Below are positions 41,880 to 50,516 of a DNA stretch of 64,000 nt, one piece after another (within the stretch, counting starts at the first letter, position 1; the number at the start of each line of letters is the position of its first letter). Source of the DNA: Shouchella tritolerans (lineage in GTDB: Bacteria; Bacillota; Bacilli; Bacillales; Bacillaceae_D). The DNA lies in assembly GCF_025770735.1 (NCBI RefSeq), contig NZ_JAODPB010000008.1:1-64000 (forward strand). Direction: 5' to 3'. Position numbers and translations under genes: made by a program. The notes beneath the pieces were generated by a model. The model made no database searches. It worked only from the letters and a program-made list of their open reading frames with translations, and was not told the origin of the DNA.

Positions 41880-42890
41880 ATGCCATATGGAACCGAGGCG
41901 TTCGGCAATGTGAATGGCGAAGAAATCTCCCTCCAGTTTATCGGCGCAACGGAAGACAAGCACTGGCTGTTCCCGTTTGTCAAAAAACGCCTTTTTGGCA
42001 GCGGGCCAGTAACAGAAACAGAATGTATGATTGAAAAGGAAGGCGATTTGCGGTTAGAAATAGTTGGGAAGGACGAGGCTGAAAACAAAGCGGTGCAACA
42101 TGGCGTATGGTCTTTGCCATTCCGTATCCACCAAGCTGCTGATACGAGGCGGCCGTTTTCCGAATTGGTCCAATCGATGGCTAAACAAGAAAGGAAACGG
42201 CGCCGTAAAAATGAAGGCAGGTTTGTGTATGAGGTAGCAGAAAAAGAAAGCGATTTTTTCGAGTTTTATTATAATATGCATAAGCCGACGATTAAAAATC
42301 GCCATGGCGACAGCGCGATCAGTGAACCTGTGGATACTGCCTATGAAAAATTGTTTAAGAGCGGGAAACTGTTTCTCGTTAAAGAAAACGGGCTTGCTGT
42401 TAGCGGTGGTTTATGTGCAATAAACAGAGAACATCGCCGTTTAGATGCAAGATTGATAGGGGTAGCTGGCGGCGAGGCACGACACCGCCAAAGTGGTGCA
42501 CAAGCTGCTGTTTATGACTTTTTGCTGGAATGGGCATGTGGAGAGTGTGACATCGATGAAGTTGACTTCCAAGGGGGGGAACCGTTTTTGTCGAAAGGGA
42601 CGGTCCAGTATAAAAAGCGGTTTGCTACAGCGGTGAAATGGCCGCCTGCTGCTTTTGCAGACAAGCGGGTCTTGTTAAGTGCAAATGTCCAATCCCCTGC
42701 CATAAAAAACTTTTTGCTAAATAATCCAGTATTCCTAGCTAAAGGGGACACAATTGGCTGTGGGTATTTTACGGATGAAAAAAAGAAGCCAAGGTATGAT
42801 TTAGCCGTTCGTTCTCCTGGGGTCCAGTTTGAAACAGAGTTGAACCTTGGAATGGTTGCTTCTAGCAGGCAACATCAGCCTGCGTTCTAA
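41880..42890 (+). CDS. FemAB/BioF2-like GNAT-fold protein of unknown role
   Basis: The protein has about 336 residues from ATG 41880 (AGAGGTG upstream); an ATG at 41787 lies within the terminator tail and is rejected. The middle contains YYNMHKPTIKNRHGDSA, KLFLVKENGLAVSGGLCAIN and DFLLEWACGECDIDEVDFQG, a pattern of GNAT acyltransferases of the FemAB/BioF2-like group. In that pattern a ligand is gained with a loop and the final block gives the origin of an object (GGEPFLSKGTVQYKKRFA). Such proteins transfer amino acids or acyl groups to polysaccharide or peptidoglycan precursors. The substrate is unknown. It is monocistronic. Confidence 0.6.
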   Translation: MPYGTEAFGNVNGEEISLQFIGATEDKHWLFPFVKKRLFGSGPVTETECMIEKEGDLRLEIVGKDEAENKAVQHGVWSLPFRIHQAADTRRPFSELVQSMAKQERKRRRKNEGRFVYEVAEKESDFFEFYYNMHKPTIKNRHGDSAISEPVDTAYEKLFKSGKLFLVKENGLAVSGGLCAINREHRRLDARLIGVAGGEARHRQSGAQAAVYDFLLEWACGECDIDEVDFQGGEPFLSKGTVQYKKRFATAVKWPPAAFADKRVLLSANVQSPAIKNFLLNNPVFLAKGDTIGCGYFTDEKKKPRYDLAVRSPGVQFETELNLGMVASSRQHQPAF

Positions 42891-42896
42891 ACACGA

Positions 42897-42930
42897 AGGG
42901 CATTCACTTACGTTACTTAGTGAATGCCCT
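42897..42930. terminator. Hairpin between convergent genes
   Basis: AGGGCATTCACT and AGTGAATGCCCT form a 12-base-pair perfect stem. Neither strand has a T run, so it may act as an mRNA end stabiliser or weak terminator for both convergent genes. Confidence 0.6.
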
Positions 42931-42954
42931 CGGACGGTAACACTTGCATGATCC

Positions 42955-43752
42955 TTAACTTAAAACGGCACGATCGTCCGCAAATTGGCCGCCGCGAATT
43001 TTTTGAAATTCACTTAACAGCTTTTCCACGGTCAGTTTTCGCTTTTCGGCTGCTGTTGCCTCAAAAATGACCTGTCCTTTGTCCATCATAATCAAACGGT
43101 TGCCAAGATCCAGTGCTTGCTGCATATTATGGGTGACCATCAGCGTTGTTAATTTTGTTTTGCTAACCATTTCCCGTGTTTTGTCAGTAATCAGTTCAGC
43201 CCGGGATGGATCGAGCGCAGCCGTATGTTCATCTAGCAATAGGATCGACGGGTTTGTAAAAGTCGCCATCAAAAGCGATAGCGCTTGCCGTTCTCCACCT
43301 GACAGAAATCCAACTTTAGCAGTTAAACGGTCTTCCAAGCCCATGCCTAGCGAGGCAAGTTGTTCCTGGAAAAAAGCGCGCCTGTTTTTGGTTACCCCGA
43401 TCCGGAAAAACGACCGTCTTTTGGCGCGGCTGTACGCCATCGCCATGTTTTCCTCAATTGTCATCGAAGGAGCTGTGCCTGCTTGCGGGTCCTGGAACAC
43501 GCGGCCAATCAGTTTAGCCCGTTCGTGTTCAGGGAGATTGGTGACATTTTTTCCGTTAATGTCAATCGTGCCGACATCAGGAGCCAGGTGTCCAGCAATT
43601 AAATTCATCAATGTTGATTTGCCGGCGCCGTTGCTGCCGATCACCGTAACAAAGTCGCCTTCTTCGAGCGTAAGATTGATTGACTGGAGCGCCATTTTTT
43701 CATCGACAGAGCCTTCGTTAAAGACTTTATAAATCTCATTTAGGCGAAGCAA
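42955..43752 (-). CDS. ABC transporter ATPase (TrpXYZ-like importer)
   Basis: The protein has about 265 residues from a TTG start at 43752, chosen because AAGGAGG lies nine bases upstream; it overlaps the end of the permease gene. It has Walker A VIGSNGAGKSTLMNLIAGHL, signature FLSGGERQALSLLMATF, Walker B ILLLDEHTAALDP and the H-loop MVTHNMQQALD. The Walker B sequence DEHTAALD is typical of this branch, which is paired with PF04392-type binding proteins. It energises the permease encoded upstream. Confidence 0.87.
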   Translation of the reverse strand: MLRLNEIYKVFNEGSVDEKMALQSINLTLEEGDFVTVIGSNGAGKSTLMNLIAGHLAPDVGTIDINGKNVTNLPEHERAKLIGRVFQDPQAGTAPSMTIEENMAMAYSRAKRRSFFRIGVTKNRRAFFQEQLASLGMGLEDRLTAKVGFLSGGERQALSLLMATFTNPSILLLDEHTAALDPSRAELITDKTREMVSKTKLTTLMVTHNMQQALDLGNRLIMMDKGQVIFEATAAEKRKLTVEKLLSEFQKIRGGQFADDRAVLS

Positions 43753-44746
43753 GGCTGCTAGCCTCCTTCCTTTCTTGCTGAATCGCTTTAAGCCGTTTCG
43801 CTTTGCGGGTTTTGTTGCGTGACTGCTCGAGCAGCATTGGCACAACAAGGGCGCAAATGACGATTATTGCTGTGATTAACCGCAAATCGCCTGCTTCTAA
43901 AAACTCAACCCGAAGCGCCAGTGCAATAATGATGCGGTAGACAACAGCGCCAATAATGACGGCAAATGTAATCTTAACGAGCGAACCTTTGCCAAACAGA
44001 GCTTCGCCAATAATGACAGAAGCAAGCCCGATAATAATCATACCTATGCCCATGTTGACATCAGCAAATTTTGTATACTGGGCTGCGGTTGCACCGGCTA
44101 GTGCAACAAAGGCATTGGACATGCCGAGGCCAATAATTTTAAGTCGGTCCGTGTTAGCTGATAAGCTGCGGATCATTTTCGGATTGTCGCCAGTCGCACG
44201 CAAGGCAAGGCCTGACTCGGTTTTTAAAAAGAAGTCAATGACAAGCTTGACCGCTAAGACGAGGACAATGACGAAGACCAGTATCGACCAGCTTGATGGG
44301 GTAAATGCGCCTAGCCCAATCGATGTCAAGGCGCCGTTGACCGCATTGTCAATCGGCAAGCCTGCCCACCACTCCGAAAAAACAGTGAGCAATGAATCCT
44401 CACGCATAAGCGAGATGTTTGGGCTGTTGCCCATAATCCGCAAGTTAATCGAATATAAAGCAATCATCATTAAAATCCCGGATAGAAGAGGATTGATTTT
44501 CCCTTTTGTATGGAGCGTTCCTGTTAAGCAACCGGCGATAAAGCCGACAACAAGGGCGCAAAACGTAGCAAGCAAAGGCGAGTAGCCGCTTGTAATCATA
44601 ATCGCAGCAACGGCAGCACCTGTTACGTAGCTGCCGTCAACGGTCAAATCAGGAAAATCGAGAATCCGGAATGACAAGTAGACGCCGAGCGCCATGATTC
44701 CATAAATTAAGCCGAGCTCTACAGCTCCAAAAACAGCGGTAAACAT
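43736..44746 (-). CDS. ABC transporter permease (branched-chain/TrpY-like)
   Basis: This 336-residue membrane protein has about eight to nine helices: LGLIYGIMALGVYLSFRILD, FPDLTVDGSYVTGAAVAAIM, GMSNAFVALAGATAAQYTKF and GMIIIGLASVIIGEALFGKG. The FPDLTVDGSY motif is characteristic of permeases associated with ABC_sub_bind proteins. The basic C-terminal tail (RNKTRKAKRLKAIQQERKE) is cytoplasmic. It is the middle gene of a three-gene importer. Confidence 0.88.
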   Translation of the reverse strand: MFTAVFGAVELGLIYGIMALGVYLSFRILDFPDLTVDGSYVTGAAVAAIMITSGYSPLLATFCALVVGFIAGCLTGTLHTKGKINPLLSGILMMIALYSINLRIMGNSPNISLMREDSLLTVFSEWWAGLPIDNAVNGALTSIGLGAFTPSSWSILVFVIVLVLAVKLVIDFFLKTESGLALRATGDNPKMIRSLSANTDRLKIIGLGMSNAFVALAGATAAQYTKFADVNMGIGMIIIGLASVIIGEALFGKGSLVKITFAVIIGAVVYRIIIALALRVEFLEAGDLRLITAIIVICALVVPMLLEQSRNKTRKAKRLKAIQQERKEASSLASPK

Positions 44747-44767
44747 CCGATTTTCACTTCCTTTGCG

Positions 44768-45754
44768 TTACTCATCGATGACATCGTCAGCAAGGTCTTC
44801 CCAATCGTCTTGCCATTCAATTCCCATTCGTTCCGCAGCACCGCGATTAAACACTAAATTGAGTTCTGGCGGCAGTTCAACGGACATCGTGCTCACATCC
44901 GCTCCGTCATTTAAGATCTCAACTGCCATTTCCCCCGCTTTGTAGCCAATGTCATAATAGGAAAAGCCAAAACCAGCAAGCCCTCCTGCTTCCACAGAGT
45001 CTATTTCGCCAACAAATAGCGGCAATTGCTCCCTTTCAGCGACGCCAATGACAGCATCTAATCCAGCAACAACATCATTATCGGTAATGATATAAAGGGC
45101 GTCGATTTCGCCAATTAAGCTTTCTGTTGCCGTTTGCACGTCAGCAGACGTTTGCACGGTTGCTTCTACAATCGACATTCCCCTAGCTTCAGCAGCTTCT
45201 TTGGCAAGGTTGACTTGGTGTTGCGAGTTTTGCTCGCCAGCGTTGTAGACCATGCCGATCCGTTCGAGGCCGAACTCTTCATCCATTAGTGTGATCGATT
45301 TTTCGATGGCTTCTGGATGGAAGTCAACCGTGCCTGATACATTTCCCCCTGGCTCTTCTAATGAATCGACGAGTTGAGCCCCTACTGGGTCCGTAACAGA
45401 GGTAAACAAGATTGGGACTTCCGTTATCGACGAGGCCATAATCTGTGCTGCTGGGGTAGCATTGGCAAATACAAGGTCAACTTCATTGCCAATAAGCTTG
45501 TCAGCGATCGTTTGCAACGTGTTGGCATCTCCGTTTGCATTGTTTTCGTCAAATGTTACGTTAAGCGCTGAGTCCTCAAGCGCGGCTTGGAACCCTTCTG
45601 TTGCTTGGTCCAATGAAGGGTGATCGGCATACTGGACAATGCCAATATCAACACGTTCTCCTTCCGCTTCTCCTGATTGCTCGGTGCTTCCGCAGGCAAC
45701 AAGAAGGCCAGCTATAGATGTAAGTACTACCGTAAATAAAAGATGTTTTCTCAT
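44768..45754 (-). CDS. ABC_sub_bind (PF04392-type) substrate-binding lipoprotein
   Basis: The protein has about 328 residues from ATG 45754, after GGAGGACACCCG; the longer frame upstream is not translated in my view. The lipobox is GLLVACGS. Core motifs are VDIGIVQYADHPSLDQATEG, LVFANATPAAQIMASSI, ILFTSVTDPVGAQLV, IYNAGEQNSQ-like GMVYNAGEQNSQHQVNLAKE and GLAGFGFSYYDIGYKAGEMA. In streptococci the equivalent TrpX protein supports tryptophan uptake. Here the ligand is not proven. It is first gene of its operon on the minus strand. Confidence 0.88.
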   Translation of the reverse strand: MRKHLLFTVVLTSIAGLLVACGSTEQSGEAEGERVDIGIVQYADHPSLDQATEGFQAALEDSALNVTFDENNANGDANTLQTIADKLIGNEVDLVFANATPAAQIMASSITEVPILFTSVTDPVGAQLVDSLEEPGGNVSGTVDFHPEAIEKSITLMDEEFGLERIGMVYNAGEQNSQHQVNLAKEAAEARGMSIVEATVQTSADVQTATESLIGEIDALYIITDNDVVAGLDAVIGVAEREQLPLFVGEIDSVEAGGLAGFGFSYYDIGYKAGEMAVEILNDGADVSTMSVELPPELNLVFNRGAAERMGIEWQDDWEDLADDVIDE

Positions 45755-45956
45755 CGGGTGTCCTCCTACTCCTAAAATAAGAACGATTATGGCATTATAT
45801 CGAATGAAAATTTCTATAATAAACACCATACAACAGTTTGGCGATTTAGTCCATTACAGCGCCAAACTTTTTTGTTTTTTTACGAAAATTTCTTTCGCCC
45901 ATCTGCCACTATGCTACAATAACCTCAATTGGGGGTGGCGGAGCGGACTGGAGCAA

Positions 45957-45992
45957 GCAAAAACCGGCCGGGAAAGATTCCCAAGCCGGTTC
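45957..45992 (-). terminator. Terminator of the YeeE/YedE gene
   Basis: On the minus strand AACCGGC and GCCGGTT enclose GGGAAT...TCCC and are followed by TTTTGC, four bases after the stop of the thiosulfate-transporter-like gene. Confidence 0.8.
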
Positions 45993-45995
45993 GGT

Positions 45996-47243
45996 TTAAC
46001 AAAATGTGTCTTTCGGTTTTGGCACAGAAAGGCCAAAAAGGGGCCGTAAATATAGAGCCAAAAAGGTACCGCCAAGCGCCATTACCCCCCAAATATAGCC
46101 GTGGGCGCTAAAGGAAGCGATACCGCTAAAATAAGCGCCGACGTTACAGCCGAAAGCAAGGCGTGCGCCGTAGCCCATAAGCAATCCGCCAATTACGGAT
46201 GCTGCGGCATTTTTGGCAGTGATGGTAGAGAATTTGAATAGGCCGCCTGCTGCAGAAGCAATAAAGGCTCCTAAAATGACGCCGAAATTCAATACGGTTG
46301 TCGTATCAGCGAAAATCGAAGCGTGAAGAGCGTCAACGTTGCCTTGCCAATAACCCCAGCTTTCTACGTTAAATCCAAGCGATTCTGCTGCTTTTGAGCC
46401 CCAGAGAGTAAAAGCAGACGTCACGCCCCATGGCGAACCGCGCGTAAGAAGAGTAAGCGCATTGAGCACTGCTAGGGCAACTGCTGCGGCCATAAGTGGC
46501 CACGAACCGCGGAAAATCCGTTTCCAACCACTTGCTGAAGGCAAAGCGGCCATTTTCGGCGGATTGCGTTTTTTCTCGATCCAGAGCGACAACAGAATGG
46601 CGGCTCCAAAAATCAACAACGATACGAGCCAAGCCCCGCCGTAACCAAGGTTCGTTGAGGTAGCAAGGGAAAACGGTTCTGCGGCTGGCATATCGTTCAT
46701 CCAAAAGTTAAAGTGTGCTGCGCCAATCGTTGAACCGATGATAAAGAATAATAGCGTAATAAACATAACAGAACGACCGCCGCCAACGGCGTACAAAGTT
46801 CCTGAGGCACAGCCGCCGCCAAGCTGCATGCCGATGCCGAACAAAAAGGCGCCGACAATCAAACTGACGCCAACAGGCGAGACGTTACCCGTTGCTTCAG
46901 CGCCAAAAAAAGTCGTGCCTATTGCGAGAATCGGCGCAAATAAAGAACAAGCAACAGCAAGCATGACCATATGGGCGCGAATGGCTTGGCCGTTGCCGAC
47001 AGAGGCAAGGCGCCGAAAAGCCGATGTAAAGCCGAAACGAGCATGGAACAATGTATACCCAAGCCCTAAACCGATGACAAGTAGCAGCGGTTGGACAATA
47101 TCTTGTGTAAAAGCCAAAAATAGTGTTAACGCTGCCGCGACCACAAGGCCGCCAATGACAAGTCGGTTTTGTGGGCGGTTTAAAGCGGGTGCTTTGTTCT
47201 GTTGGATGTCTCGATGCGGTTGCGATGATGCGATTACAGACAA
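45996..47243 (-). CDS. YeeE/YedE-family sulfur transporter (TsuA-like)
   Basis: The protein has about 415 residues. The start is uncertain (TTG 47243 or 47246, or GTG 47252; AAGGTGA lies just before). Many short helices in two related halves are visible. Each half contains a conserved cysteine loop: MQLGGGCASGTLYAVGGG and RLAFGCNVGAYFSGIASFS. A further match is GLGLGYTLFHARFGFTSAFR. In TsuA these cysteines hydrogen-bond thiosulfate during passage across the membrane. No TsuB/TusA-like sulfur carrier is adjacent. Functionally it complements the CysPTWA importer 4 kb away. Confidence 0.9.
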   Translation of the reverse strand: MSVIASSQPHRDIQQNKAPALNRPQNRLVIGGLVVAAALTLFLAFTQDIVQPLLLVIGLGLGYTLFHARFGFTSAFRRLASVGNGQAIRAHMVMLAVACSLFAPILAIGTTFFGAEATGNVSPVGVSLIVGAFLFGIGMQLGGGCASGTLYAVGGGRSVMFITLLFFIIGSTIGAAHFNFWMNDMPAAEPFSLATSTNLGYGGAWLVSLLIFGAAILLSLWIEKKRNPPKMAALPSASGWKRIFRGSWPLMAAAVALAVLNALTLLTRGSPWGVTSAFTLWGSKAAESLGFNVESWGYWQGNVDALHASIFADTTTVLNFGVILGAFIASAAGGLFKFSTITAKNAAASVIGGLLMGYGARLAFGCNVGAYFSGIASFSAHGYIWGVMALGGTFLALYLRPLFGLSVPKPKDTFC

Positions 47244-47348
47244 CAAAATCACCTTCTAATCTTATTAATTTAGTCCGAATTATATCGTAAAGGCTATTCA
47301 TGTTTCTGTCAAGAAAACGAGGAAATGAGGATGAATGGGAGGAAGACC

Positions 47349-47879
47349 ATGAAATTAGAGACGAACCGCCTGTTCATAAGGCCTTTTCAGGAAAGCGATT
47401 GGAGCCGTTTGTATGACTATGCCAAGCAAACGGCGGTCATGCACTATATACCAGGTGGAATATTAGACAAACAAGGAGCAAAAGCATTTGTGAGAACCAA
47501 TAGCGGTGATAACGCAAAGGCTTTTGCTGTGATCGAAAAAAACAGCGATTCTTTAATTGGGCACATTGATTTCTTTGATTACTTTGGCGGCCATACGTAT
47601 GAGATTGGTTGGGTATTCGATCCAAAATGGCAAAGGAGAGGTTTTGCGACAGAAGCTGCACAAGCTTGTATAGATGAGGGATTCTCCAATATCGGTCTCC
47701 ATCGCATTGTAGCGACGTGCCAGCCGGAAAACAGCGCCTCTTGGAAGTTAATGGAGACGATTGGCATGCGCAAGGAAGGGTTTTGCCGGCAATGCATTCC
47801 CACTCGATCTGGCGGGTGGTGGGATGAGTACATTTATGCCATTTTACGAGAGGAATGGGCAGAAAAAAGACATAAATGA
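47349..47879 (+). CDS. GNAT acetyltransferase, RimJ/RimL type
   Basis: The protein has 176 residues from ATG 47349, with GGGAGGAAG upstream. It opens MKLETNRLFIRPFQESDWSR and has YEIGWVFDPKWQRRGFATEA (acetyl-CoA loop) and HRIVATCQPENSASWKLMET, all classical for this family. The C-terminal WWDEYIYAILREEW closes the fold. Substrate is unknown. It is 15 bases before a DUF4440 gene and probably co-transcribed with it. Confidence 0.9.
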   Translation: MKLETNRLFIRPFQESDWSRLYDYAKQTAVMHYIPGGILDKQGAKAFVRTNSGDNAKAFAVIEKNSDSLIGHIDFFDYFGGHTYEIGWVFDPKWQRRGFATEAAQACIDEGFSNIGLHRIVATCQPENSASWKLMETIGMRKEGFCRQCIPTRSGGWWDEYIYAILREEWAEKRHK

Positions 47880-47894
47880 GGGTGTGATGGAACA

Positions 47895-48278
47895 ATGGAA
47901 AAGCTAACGAAGTTGTTGAAAAGCCAAGAAGAAGCGTTGCTTACGGCAGAAGTACGGACGTCGCTCGACCGTCTTAGTGAGCTTTTAGACGATGATTTTT
48001 TTGAATTTGGCAGCTCCGGTACGGTGATCCACAAAGAGGATGTGTTTGCCAGCAGCAATCAAAAAACAGTTCCCCATTGGAGGTTGTCCCATTTTCAAGT
48101 CCGGAGGCTAGCGATGGATACGGCGCTAGCCACTTATTTCATCATGAACGAGAACAGCGGCAGGAAGACGCTTCGCAGTTCGATATGGCAAAAGAAGCAC
48201 AGAAAATGGAAGATGGTGTTTCATCAAGGGACGGTGACTGAGTGGGACCCAGAGCAATTAAAATCGCCACTGACTTAA
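47895..48278 (+). CDS. DUF4440 / SnoaL-like protein
   Basis: This 127-residue single-domain protein has the N-terminal LLKSQEEALLTAEVRTSLDR helix, then LSELLDDDFFEFGSSGTVIH and the C-terminal WQKKHRKWKMVFHQGTV, matching the NTF2-like DUF4440 pattern of small cytoplasmic proteins. The function of most such proteins is unknown. It likely forms an operon with the acetyltransferase gene ahead of it. Confidence 0.82.
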   Translation: MEKLTKLLKSQEEALLTAEVRTSLDRLSELLDDDFFEFGSSGTVIHKEDVFASSNQKTVPHWRLSHFQVRRLAMDTALATYFIMNENSGRKTLRSSIWQKKHRKWKMVFHQGTVTEWDPEQLKSPLT

Positions 48279-48365
48279 AGCCGTCATACCCCTTATCAGT
48301 CCTTATTTCTATGAAACTTTTCAGCGGCAGCGTGCGTATATATGGAAGGAGAGGGGGAGAAAGAT

Positions 48366-50195
48366 ATGCTTAGTTGGATTTTGATCATGGCTTTAACGTG
48401 TGTCAATTTAAATGTATTTAAATGGGCCAATGGATTAAAAGAGAGACCGAAATCGTGGTTGTATGCACAAGGAGCCCGATATTTATTTGGACTTGTACTT
48501 AGCTTTCTATTTATTTATGTATGGTTAATTGACGTAAGTGTCACTGGCCTATTAAATACTTTTGGCTTTGTTGTAGCGATCAATTTAATTGTTTCCGGGC
48601 TATTTCATGTTGTCCCGAAACCAAGCAAAAAATCTGGCAGCAAGGTGAAAAAGTTAAAAAAACCAAGTTTTTCTGTCGGAAAGGAAAGCGGCATTGGCGT
48701 TTTGCTTTTGCTTGGTTTGTTAGCGATGAATTATGTGTATCCATTGACCGTAACGAAAGAACTCGCACAGCTTGGCGAATTTGAGGTGAGTGAAGAGCAA
48801 ATTGAATCGGTGACAGAAGACGGTGTTCGATCCGTGCCTTATACATACGCACGCTACAAATCGGAAATTGTCTTTGGCAACATTGACAATTACTCGTTTT
48901 ATGAATTAGGGGAAACGAGTGTCCAGAAAATCAATGGCGAACTGTTCTGGGTATCGCCGATTGAATATTCGAGTATTTGGCGGTGGCTGCGAGCTGACCA
49001 TGCACCAGGCTATGTCATGGTTAGCGCTGAAAATCCGAATGCTGAAGCACAGCTAGTTGATGAATATGAAATGAAATACGTGCCGAGTGCTTTTTTTGGT
49101 GAGAATCTTGACCGCCATGTACGCAAAGCATATGGGGATATCATTTTACTTGACTATTCGTTTGAACCAGATGATGACGGCAACCCGTATTACGCCTATT
49201 CATACGCTTATTATAAACACTACCGCACAGCCCCAAAAGCAGACGGTATCATTTTGGTCGATGCGGTGACGGGGGAAATGGAGCAGTATCCATTAGGGGA
49301 ACAGCCTGAGTTTGTCGACAATGCGATTGATTACCACATCGCCCTCGATTATGCGAACTGGTTTGGCACTTACAGCAACGGCCTAATCAATGCGTTGTTC
49401 GCTAAGGAAGGTGTCCACCAACCGACAAGCGACGAGGAAATGATCGGCGTATTAGGGGCTGATGGCGATATGTATTGGATGATCGACCATATGCGGCCAA
49501 ATCAAGATTCAAATGCGATGGTTGGCTTTACGATGGTAAATGCGCAAACAGGGGAAGCAACGTATTATACGGGCAATTCAGGAATGACAAATGCCCGTGG
49601 AGCTCTCGATGCTGTTAATCGTTCCTACCAACGTGAACAATGGGAGGGAACGCAACCTGTCCTTTATTCGGTTTATGACAATTATACGTGGGTCGTTCCA
49701 GTTGTCGACCAAAGTGGCTTAATGCGTGAAATTGCGATGGTACACGCCGATTCTTCCAGCGTCGCAAGAGGCACATCCCGTGAAGAAGCATTTCATAATT
49801 ATCGGCAAATGCTGGCGACTGATTTGGCAGATGATGACTATATACCGACCGATTTATATGAGCAAGAGACCGTTTCTGGAACGGTGTACCGGGTAAGCGA
49901 TACATTTAATAGCCGCTTTTTGCAAGTGTTACTAGAAGGGGAGAGTCGTGTGCTCGAATTTGACGTCACCACTAGCGCTAATGCCGTGTTTATTGAGCCA
50001 GGCGATGAGATTGAGGCACTTGTGGTCGATACAGAAGAGAATGTATTGCAAGTCGTTGAATTTACGAATGCGACCGTCGACGACGAATTTGGCGAAGTGG
50101 AAGAATTTGAACTCGATGAAACGCAAACAGGCGGTGAACCAGAAAACCAAAACGGCACTGAACAAGAGACAGACAGCGAAGCAGGAGCCGAGTAA
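48366..50195 (+). CDS. Large membrane-anchored protein, unknown function
   Basis: The protein has about 609 residues from ATG 48366 (GGAGAGGGGGAG upstream). The first 130 residues hold four hydrophobic segments (LSWILIMALTCVNLNVFKWA, YLFGLVLSFLFIYVWLI, FGFVVAINLIVSGLFHVV, GIGVLLLLGLLAMNYVYPL). About 470 residues follow outside or inside the membrane, rich in Tyr, Asp and Glu. That part contains repeated PepSY-like phrases (ILVDAVTGEMEQYPL, FTMVNAQTGEATYYTG) and a beta-rich piece (VSGTVYRVSDTFNSRFLQVL). The tail is acidic and low in complexity. I do not recognise the family. It is monocistronic with a perfect terminator. Confidence 0.8.
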   Translation: MLSWILIMALTCVNLNVFKWANGLKERPKSWLYAQGARYLFGLVLSFLFIYVWLIDVSVTGLLNTFGFVVAINLIVSGLFHVVPKPSKKSGSKVKKLKKPSFSVGKESGIGVLLLLGLLAMNYVYPLTVTKELAQLGEFEVSEEQIESVTEDGVRSVPYTYARYKSEIVFGNIDNYSFYELGETSVQKINGELFWVSPIEYSSIWRWLRADHAPGYVMVSAENPNAEAQLVDEYEMKYVPSAFFGENLDRHVRKAYGDIILLDYSFEPDDDGNPYYAYSYAYYKHYRTAPKADGIILVDAVTGEMEQYPLGEQPEFVDNAIDYHIALDYANWFGTYSNGLINALFAKEGVHQPTSDEEMIGVLGADGDMYWMIDHMRPNQDSNAMVGFTMVNAQTGEATYYTGNSGMTNARGALDAVNRSYQREQWEGTQPVLYSVYDNYTWVVPVVDQSGLMREIAMVHADSSSVARGTSREEAFHNYRQMLATDLADDDYIPTDLYEQETVSGTVYRVSDTFNSRFLQVLLEGESRVLEFDVTTSANAVFIEPGDEIEALVVDTEENVLQVVEFTNATVDDEFGEVEEFELDETQTGGEPENQNGTEQETDSEAGAE

Positions 50196-50220
50196 GAACA
50201 GAATAAAGACGTAGAGGAAA

Positions 50221-50255
50221 AACAACGGGCTCGTTTTTAGCCCGTTGTTTTTTTG
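50221..50255 (+). terminator. Strong terminator
   Basis: AACAACGGGCT and AGCCCGTTGTT form a perfect 11-base-pair stem followed by TTTTTT. It closes the large membrane-protein gene. The next 190 bases are AT-rich and carry only the promoter of the Dpp operon. Confidence 0.9.
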
Positions 50256-50447
50256 GGGAATAGGGATTGAAATGATATTCGTAGAAGGAAAATCGAAACA
50301 TGCAACTAATTAAGACAGGAAGGGTTTGTCGTTTGAAGTGTAAAACCAAATTCTAAAGAAAAAAGTGTAAACACCGACCCTTGTTAGAAAACATAACATG
50401 GAGAATTAAAAATGAAGAGGAAATAATAATAAAAGTGTAAAAATTTA

Positions 50448-50476
50448 TTGCTTTATTTTTAAAACTTATGTATCTT
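50448..50476 (+). promoter_or_regulatory. Promoter of the Dpp/Opp operon
   Basis: TTGCTT, a 17-base spacer and TATCTT form a plausible sigma-A promoter 40 bases before the ribosome binding site AAAAAGGAGG of the first ATPase gene. The surroundings are unusually AT-rich. Confidence 0.5.
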
Positions 50477-50516
50477 AAAAGATATATTTCAATACTTTTG
50501 AAAAAGGAGGATGCCG

